NCBI RefSeq assembly: GCF_025567525.1
Contig: NZ_JAOQJY010000005.1
Location: 132,889 to 196,888, forward strand
DNA: 64,000 bases
Direction of reading: 5' to 3'
DNA from: Gallintestinimicrobium propionicum
GTDB lineage: Bacteria > Bacillota > Clostridia > Lachnospirales > Lachnospiraceae
In this document: in pieces, positions 59,085 to 64,000 of the stretch
Position numbering within the stretch: position 1 is the first letter of the stretch
Layout: every line of letters starts with the position of its first letter
The notes under the pieces: generated by a model
Told to the model about the DNA's origin: nothing
The model's input: only the letters and a program-made list of their open reading frames with translations
The model's database searches: none
Position numbers and translations under genes: made by a program

Positions 59085-60818
59085 ATGAAAAAAGGACAGA
59101 TCAGGACAGGCGTGGTGCGGAATGTGAAATTCCCGAACCGTGCAATGGTGGTGTTGGAGCCGCTGGAAGGTGCGGCAGATGGAGAAGAAATCTGCGAGGT
59201 AAAAGGTGCACTGCCGGGACAGAAGATTTCTGTCGTTATAACAAAGGTGCGGAAAGGCAAGGGAGAGGGCAGATTAAAGGAAATTCTGGAAAAATCGCCG
59301 ATAGAAACTGTCGGTGTTGAAAACGGCGGTTGCCCGCATTTTAATATCTGCGGCGGATGCAGCTATATTTCCATGCCATATGAAGAAAGCCTGAAGATAA
59401 AGGAAAACCAGGTCAGGGAGCTGCTGGAGCCGGTGCTTTCCAAACAGCAGAGCGTCTGTCAGATCGAGCCGATCCGTCAGAGCCCTGTTTATTACGGATA
59501 CCGCAATAAGATGGAATTTACGTTCGGAGACGAGGTAAAGGATGGACCTCTGGCACTGGGCATGCATAAAAAAGGCAGCTTTTATGATATCGTAACGGTG
59601 GATGGCTGTCGTCTTGTGGACGACGACTACAGTGCGATCCTGCGGGAGACACTTTATTATTTTGAAGAGAAAAAGACGCCCTTTTATCATCGCTATACCC
59701 ATGAGGGATATTTGCGGCATCTGCTGGTGCGCAGGGCGTCCAGGACGGGAGAAATCCTTGCAGCGCTTGTAACGACAACGCAGCAGGAAGTTGATCTGGA
59801 AAGCTGGAAAGAGCGACTGCTTTCCCTTCCGTTGAACGGAAAATTCGCCGGAATTTTGCATATTACGAACGACTCCATGTCGGATGCGGTCAAGTGCGAC
59901 AGCAGTGAAATTTTGTACGGCAGGGATTATTTTTATGAAGAGCTGCTTGGACTGAAATTTCGAATTTCGACATTTTCCTTTTTCCAGACGAACACCTGCG
60001 GCGCAGAGGTGTTGTATGAGACAGCGCGGGAATATGTCGGCAGCCTGGTAAAGGAAGAGGGAAAGCCGGACAGTATCGTTTACGATCTTTACAGCGGCAC
60101 AGGTACGATCGCGCAGCTGATGGCACCGGTTGCAAAAAAAGTCATTGGTGTGGAGATTGTGGAGGAGGCAGTTGTTGCTGCGCGGGAAAACGCGAAGCAA
60201 AACGGACTGGAGAACTGTGAGTTTATCGCAGGAGATGTTTTAAAGGTACTGGATGAAATCGAAGAAAAGCCGGACTTTATCATTCTCGACCCTCCAAGGG
60301 ATGGCGTACATCCCAAAGCACTTTCCAGAATCATCGGTTATGGGGTGGAGAAGCTGGTATACATTTCCTGTAAACCGACGAGCCTTGCGCGGGATTTGGA
60401 GATTTTCATCGCAAACGGCTATGAGGTGCAGCGGTGTGTCCCTGTGGATCAGTTCCCTTGGACAACCGGGATTGAGACGGTAGTTCTTTTATCCCACAAA
60501 AAAGCCGACAGTTATATCCACATTGATGTGGAGTTTGGAGAGGGCGAGGGCAAGATTCCGGTAGATAGTATTGCTAAAAGAGCCGAAGCGTACAAGCCCA
60601 AAGAAAAAGTGACCTACAAAATGATTAAGGAGTACATAGAAGCGAAATACGGCTTCAAAGTACATACCGCATATATCGCAGAGGTAAAGAGAGATTTAGG
60701 CTTGCCAATGTATGATGCTCCTAATGCGGTAGAAGAATTGAAACAGCCGAGGAAGCATACGACACCAGAAAAGGTAGAAGCAATCAAAGATGCACTTCGG
60801 TATTTTGCAGTGATATAA
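59085..60818 (+). CDS. rlmD: 23S rRNA (uracil-5-)-methyltransferase RlmD/RumA with element-derived C-terminus
   Basis: 577 aa. TRAM domain (MKKGQIRTGVVRNVKFPNRAM), [4Fe-4S] site GGCPHFNICGGCSY, SAM motif YDLYSGTGTIAQL, FIILDPPRDGVHP and the catalytic Cys in VYISCKPTSLARD. The family normally ends soon after ETVVLLS (about residue 470). Here about 105 more residues follow (from YIHIDVEFGEGEGKIPVDSI), more A+T-rich in DNA, ending VEAIKDALRYFAVI. I infer that an integrative element entered near 60478-60495 and gave the gene a new 3' end. The core should be active. ATG 59085 follows GGAGGAG. Confidence 0.88.
   Translation: MKKGQIRTGVVRNVKFPNRAMVVLEPLEGAADGEEICEVKGALPGQKISVVITKVRKGKGEGRLKEILEKSPIETVGVENGGCPHFNICGGCSYISMPYEESLKIKENQVRELLEPVLSKQQSVCQIEPIRQSPVYYGYRNKMEFTFGDEVKDGPLALGMHKKGSFYDIVTVDGCRLVDDDYSAILRETLYYFEEKKTPFYHRYTHEGYLRHLLVRRASRTGEILAALVTTTQQEVDLESWKERLLSLPLNGKFAGILHITNDSMSDAVKCDSSEILYGRDYFYEELLGLKFRISTFSFFQTNTCGAEVLYETAREYVGSLVKEEGKPDSIVYDLYSGTGTIAQLMAPVAKKVIGVEIVEEAVVAARENAKQNGLENCEFIAGDVLKVLDEIEEKPDFIILDPPRDGVHPKALSRIIGYGVEKLVYISCKPTSLARDLEIFIANGYEVQRCVPVDQFPWTTGIETVVLLSHKKADSYIHIDVEFGEGEGKIPVDSIAKRAEAYKPKEKVTYKMIKEYIEAKYGFKVHTAYIAEVKRDLGLPMYDAPNAVEELKQPRKHTTPEKVEAIKDALRYFAVI
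60478..60500. other. probable attL / element junction in rumA
   Basis: The codons for ETVVLLSHKK mark where chromosomal rumA sequence appears to give way to element sequence. Firmicute ICEs with serine recombinases are known to use rumA. No direct repeat can be shown because the right end is outside the window. Confidence 0.45.
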
Positions 60819-60849
60819 AACTTTACTTACAATCGAATATTTCTTACAT

Positions 60850-60887
60850 AGCCGTTTATTCATTTATTTGAGTAAGCGGCTTTTTTC
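60850..60887 (+). terminator. terminator after rumA
   Basis: AGCCGTTTATTC pairs, with wobbles, with GAGTAAGCGGCT, followed by TTTTTT. Confidence 0.75.
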
Positions 60888-60918
60888 ATCCCTATTTTTC
60901 GGAATAGGGATATTTTTT
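60888..60918 (+). terminator. second terminator/hairpin before parA
   Basis: ATCCCTATT-TTTCGG-AATAGGGAT followed by ATTTTTT. It directly follows the first terminator and insulates the element's genes from rumA transcription. Confidence 0.75.
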
Positions 60919-60937
60919 GTAGAAGGAGGAGGTTTAT

Positions 60938-61759
60938 TTGAATACACAAATCATCGCCATCGCCAACCAGAAAGGCGGCGTTGGCAAAACAACAACCTGT
61001 GCGAACTTGGGAATAGGTCTGGCACAGGCCGGAAAGAAAGTGCTTCTGATCGACGGGGACCCGCAAGGAAGCCTGACAATCAGCTTGGGAAATCCGCAAC
61101 CAGACAAGCTGCCATTTACACTGTCGGATGCAATGGGCAAAATTCTGATGGATCAGCCTATACGCCCCGGAGAAGGTATTCTGCATCATGTAGAAGGCGT
61201 TGACCTGATGCCTGCGGATATTCAGCTTTCCGGTATGGAGGTTTCTCTGGTAAACGCCATGAGCCGTGAAACGGTTTTACGGCAATATCTGGACACACTA
61301 AAGGGACAGTATTCCCATATCCTGATTGACTGTCAGCCCTCGTTGGGGATGCTTACGGTCAATGCGCTGGCGGCTGCGAACAGGATCATAATTCCCGTTC
61401 AGGCAGAGTATCTGCCCGCCAAAGGACTGGAACAGCTTTTATCTACGGTCAGCAAGGTAAAGCGGCAGATCAATCCAAAGCTCCAGATTGACGGTATCCT
61501 GCTGACGATGGTGGATAACCGCACCAACTTTGCCAAAGAGATTGCTGCTTTGCTGCGGGACACCTATGGAAGTAAAATCAAAGTCTTTGGAACGGAAATC
61601 CCCCATTCTGTCCGGGCAAAGGAAATTAGCGCAGAGGGAAAAAGTATTTTCGCCCATGACCCTGGCGGCAAGGTGGCAGAGGGGTATCGAAATCTGACGA
61701 AGGAGGTGTTGAAACTTGAAAAGCAGCGCGAAAAAAGTAGAGCTGGCATCGGTAGATGA
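60938..61759 (+). CDS. parA: ParA/Soj-type partition ATPase
   Basis: 273-aa Walker-type ATPase for element or plasmid partition. KGGVGKTTTCANLGIGLAQ (deviant Walker A), VLLIDGDPQGSL, ILIDCQPSLGMLTVNAL and EYLPAKGLEQL are diagnostic. TTG 60938 follows AGGAGGAGG. First gene of the integrative element's left-end operon; its end overlaps parB by 44 bp. Such parAB pairs open many Tn1549/CTn-type elements of Clostridia. Confidence 0.9.
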   Translation: MNTQIIAIANQKGGVGKTTTCANLGIGLAQAGKKVLLIDGDPQGSLTISLGNPQPDKLPFTLSDAMGKILMDQPIRPGEGILHHVEGVDLMPADIQLSGMEVSLVNAMSRETVLRQYLDTLKGQYSHILIDCQPSLGMLTVNALAAANRIIIPVQAEYLPAKGLEQLLSTVSKVKRQINPKLQIDGILLTMVDNRTNFAKEIAALLRDTYGSKIKVFGTEIPHSVRAKEISAEGKSIFAHDPGGKVAEGYRNLTKEVLKLEKQREKSRAGIGR

Positions 61760-62645
61760 TCTGTTTTCTACGGAGGAGAGCCGTGCCGATGCTCAGAGAG
61801 AAAAAGTAGTAGAAATCCCGCTGTCGGAACTGCACCCGTTCAAAAGGCATCCATTCAAAGTCAAGGATGACGAAGCAATGATGGAAACCGCAGACAGTAT
61901 CAAGCAGTATGGTGTGCTGGTTCCTGCGATTGCCCGCCCTGACCCGGAGGGTGGTTATGAACTGGTGGCCGGACACAGACGGCACAGAGCAAGTGAACTG
62001 GCAGAAAAAGAGACCATGCCGGTAATTGTCCGTGATCTGGACGATGACGCTGCCACAATTATTATGGTTGACAGCAACCTGCAACGAGAAAGCCTGCTTC
62101 CAAGTGAGAGGGCCTTTGCCTATAAAATGAAGTTGGAGGCTATAAAACATCAGGGAGAACGCTCAGATTTAACTTCTCGCCAAGTTGGCGAGAAGTCGCA
62201 GACATCAATTCAGCTGGTTGCAAATCAAGCAGGAGAAAGTCAAAGGCAGGTTCAGAGATTTATTCGCTTGACTGAGCTGATTCCCGAACTGCTGGACATG
62301 GTGGATGAAAAGAAAATTGCCTTAAATCCCGCCTATGAGCTGTCCTTTCTCAAAAAGGAGGAACAGGTAGACCTGTTGGACGCGATGGACAGCGAACAGG
62401 CTACCCCTTCTCTTTCTCAAGCCCAGCGGCTCAAGAAATACAGTCAGGAGGGGCATCTGACCCTCGATATGATGCGTGTCATCATGGGTGAGGAAAAGAA
62501 AAGCGATCTGGACCGAGTGACATTTACCTCTGACACCTTGCGGAAGTATTTTCCTAAAAGCTATACGCCCCAGCGGATGCAGGAAACCATCATCAAGCTG
62601 CTGGAGGCATGGCAGAAAAAGCGTCAGAGAGACCAGGAACGATGA
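61716..62645 (+). CDS. parB: ParB/Spo0J-type partition protein
   Basis: 309 aa. ParB N-terminal nuclease-fold: IPLSELHPFKRHPFKVKDDE, IKQYGVLVPAIARP and the CTPase motif YELVAGHRRHRASEL. The central HTH (SQTSIQLVANQAGESQRQVQRFIRL) and a basic C-terminal end (KLLEAWQKKRQRDQER) follow. Start TTG 61716 with AGGAGG 10 bases upstream; the frame is closed by a TGA just before. Translationally coupled to parA. Confidence 0.9.
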   Translation: MKSSAKKVELASVDDLFSTEESRADAQREKVVEIPLSELHPFKRHPFKVKDDEAMMETADSIKQYGVLVPAIARPDPEGGYELVAGHRRHRASELAEKETMPVIVRDLDDDAATIIMVDSNLQRESLLPSERAFAYKMKLEAIKHQGERSDLTSRQVGEKSQTSIQLVANQAGESQRQVQRFIRLTELIPELLDMVDEKKIALNPAYELSFLKKEEQVDLLDAMDSEQATPSLSQAQRLKKYSQEGHLTLDMMRVIMGEEKKSDLDRVTFTSDTLRKYFPKSYTPQRMQETIIKLLEAWQKKRQRDQER

Positions 62646-62657
62646 AAGGAGCCGCCT

Positions 62658-62948
62658 ATGAAAGATATTTCAGCAAGGGAGCTGAAAGGACATAACATTC
62701 TTGCTGTGGAACGCTTTAAGGACAGCACCCGATGGATGATTGAGTTTGTTGTTCTCCATCCGTGCAGTGCTTACGGGAGCAGAGGTGATGAAATGCGTCT
62801 GTTTCTTGCAGAGGACAGCTATCAGAACGCTCTCCAAGATCATCAGCGCCGGAAAATCAAAATCAAGCGGTATGCCCGTGTTGTTGAGGGACACATTCTC
62901 GACTTTAAGCCGGGAAAGAAATGCACAAGAAAATGTAGAGAAAGTTGA
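62658..62948 (+). CDS. small element-borne protein, unknown function
   Basis: 96 aa, basic C-terminus (RRKIKIKRYARVVEGHILDFKPGKKCTRKCRES, in parts). No family recognised. AAAGGAG precedes the ATG, 12 bp after parB. It probably belongs to the element's maintenance operon. Confidence 0.6.
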   Translation: MKDISARELKGHNILAVERFKDSTRWMIEFVVLHPCSAYGSRGDEMRLFLAEDSYQNALQDHQRRKIKIKRYARVVEGHILDFKPGKKCTRKCRES

Positions 62949-63014
62949 ACGCCACAATTCTTTGATTTAGGATTGTGGTTTTTTTGTACCCAAAATTCGG
63001 AAGGAGTGAGGTCG

Positions 63015-63875
63015 ATGGCCGTTTTTCGCATTGAACGGACCCGTGATTATACCGTGATGAGCAATCATCATTTACGAAATGCAAACCTGTCGTTAAAAGC
63101 CAAGGGACTGCTTTCCATGATGTTATCTTTGCCAGAGGACTGGAACTACACTACCCGTGGTCTTGCAAAGATCTGTAAGGAGGGCGTGGATGCCATAGGC
63201 GCTGCGTTGCGGGAATTGGAGGCTGCCGGTTACATTGTGCGGCACAAGCTGCGTGACCGGCAGGGACGCATCAGCGATACAGAGTATGTCATATACGAGC
63301 AGCCACAGCTTAGAAAACCGGATACGGATTCACCAGATACGGAAAACCCGTATATGGATAAACCGGATACGGAAAAGCCCGCAGAATTAAATATAGAGAA
63401 ATCAAATACTCAAAAACAAAATATTTATGGATTAAGTACCGATTCCATTCCCTTCCGGGATTGCGCGGCAGATTGTCTGCCGGAACGGAAAGGAAGGGAT
63501 GCGATGTCACTCACAGAGATAGAGAGTTATCGGGAATTGATTCAGGAGAATATCGGGTATGAATACCTGTGTCAGCAGTATGAAACTTATCGGGAGGATT
63601 TGGATGAGATTGTGGAGCTAATCGTGGAAACGGTCTGTGCAAAGCGAAAGACCACCCGTATTGCAGGAAGTGATTTTCCGCATGAAATCGTTCGTTCCAG
63701 GTTCTTGAAGCTGGATAACTCGCACATTGAGTTTATCATGGACTGTTTACAGAAGAACACCACGGAAATTCGCAACATGAAGCAGTATCTTCTGACCGTT
63801 CTGTTCAATGCACCGACCACGATAAGCAATCATTACACTTCACAAGTAAATCACGATCTGTATGGCGGCTGGTAA
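63015..63875 (+). CDS. HTH replication-initiator-like protein of the element
   Basis: 286 aa. The N-terminal winged-helix part (about 20-80: LSLKAKGLLSMMLSLPEDWNYTT, GLAKICKEGVDAIGAALRELEAAGYIV) resembles plasmid/ICE initiators and DnaD-like proteins. A Pro/Asp/Thr-rich stretch follows (KPDTDSPDTENPYMDKPDTE). The C-terminal half is a helical domain (ESYRELIQENIGYEYLCQQY ... FNAPTTISNHYTSQVNHD), common at this position in Tn1549-type elements. AAGGAG precedes ATG 63015; the open frame from 62973 lacks a site. Confidence 0.7.
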   Translation: MAVFRIERTRDYTVMSNHHLRNANLSLKAKGLLSMMLSLPEDWNYTTRGLAKICKEGVDAIGAALRELEAAGYIVRHKLRDRQGRISDTEYVIYEQPQLRKPDTDSPDTENPYMDKPDTEKPAELNIEKSNTQKQNIYGLSTDSIPFRDCAADCLPERKGRDAMSLTEIESYRELIQENIGYEYLCQQYETYREDLDEIVELIVETVCAKRKTTRIAGSDFPHEIVRSRFLKLDNSHIEFIMDCLQKNTTEIRNMKQYLLTVLFNAPTTISNHYTSQVNHDLYGGW

Positions 63876-63922
63876 ATGGTCGCTTTTTTATTGCCCGGAA
63901 CTGCCGGGAGAAAGGAGCAAGC

Positions 63923-64000
63923 ATGATGTCTGAGGGAAAGACCATAGGGCAGCTGATGGAAGAAATGCGGGCAAAGGCAGGAGCGCAGAATTATCACGGT
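63923..64000 (+). CDS. partial gene of the element, cut by window end
   Basis: AAAGGAG lies 5 bases before ATG 63923 (ATG 63926 is an alternative). The 26 visible residues (MMSEGKTIGQLMEEMRAKAG ...) show no diagnostic motif. In related elements a DnaC-like ATPase often follows the initiator gene; this is inference. Confidence 0.55.
   Translation, partial: MMSEGKTIGQLMEEMRAKAGAQNYHG

Noticed and set aside
59274..60200. 308-codon open frame on the minus strand
   Set aside because: Antisense to rlmD/rumA in the region of its conserved motifs.

Overview
The window reads as chromosomal DNA of a spore-forming, low-to-mid G+C Firmicute, most likely a member of the Lachnospiraceae (Clostridia). The grounds are a Gram-positive PolC, strong AGGAGG-type ribosome sites, a tryptophan T-box, a SpoVAD gene, a rimP-nusA-ylxR-infB-rbfA-nrnA-truB-ribF operon, a pyrH-frr-uppS-cdsA-dxr-rseP operon, and the start of a Firmicute-type conjugative element inserted in an rlmD/rumA gene. 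Nothing could be searched, so the family calls rest on motifs read by eye.

Layout. 0-1 kb: a eukaryote-type HisA isomerase. 1-4.3 kb: a T-box leader with a UGG (Trp) specifier in front of a three-gene tryptophan ABC importer. 4.4-6.5 kb: a PP2C phosphatase and a membrane Ser/Thr kinase whose only sensible start is a CTG codon. 6.6-15.3 kb: ispG, polC and two U32/UbiUV-like genes. 15.3-15.6 kb: two identical tRNA-Glu(CTC) genes. 15.7-24.7 kb: the rimP-to-ribF translation operon. 24.7-28.8 kb: an SH3-NlpC/P60 hydrolase, rpsO and pnp. 28.8-36.3 kb: mixed housekeeping genes (spoVAD, MATE pump, hflX, ridA, shikimate kinase, EamA exporter, beta-lactamase-like hydrolase). 36.4-42.1 kb: a cell-surface locus with a polyprenyl sugar-phosphate transferase, a sortase-B-like lipoprotein whose catalytic Cys is Gly, an LCP transferase and two secreted proteins, one with a flagellin-like mature N-terminus and a CxxC-rich tail. 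42.3-46.9 kb: a KdpDE-like two-component pair, a CorC/HlyC protein and an AI-2E-family membrane protein. 47.2-53.3 kb: tRNA-Gly, pyrH-frr-uppS-cdsA-dxr-rseP, tRNA-Ala and tRNA-Val. 53.4-60.8 kb: a DUF1836 regulator, an orphan substrate-binding lipoprotein, yerC, pcrA, a small membrane protein and rlmD/rumA. 60.5-64 kb: the left end of an integrative element (parA, parB, a small gene, a HTH initiator-like gene and a truncated gene).

Connections. The UMP kinase/isoprenoid/lipid operon and the ispG-polC/translation genes are normally one run of genes in Clostridia. Here they are split into two blocks in the same orientation about 39 kb apart. Between genes lie two families of small palindromic repeats: a 35-bp family with seven copies and a 42-bp family with two copies, mostly at operon edges. 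The most unusual points are the cysteine-less sortase next to LCP and sugar-transferase genes, the flagellin-like secreted protein, the CTG-started kinase, the palindrome families, and the rumA/integrative-element junction.
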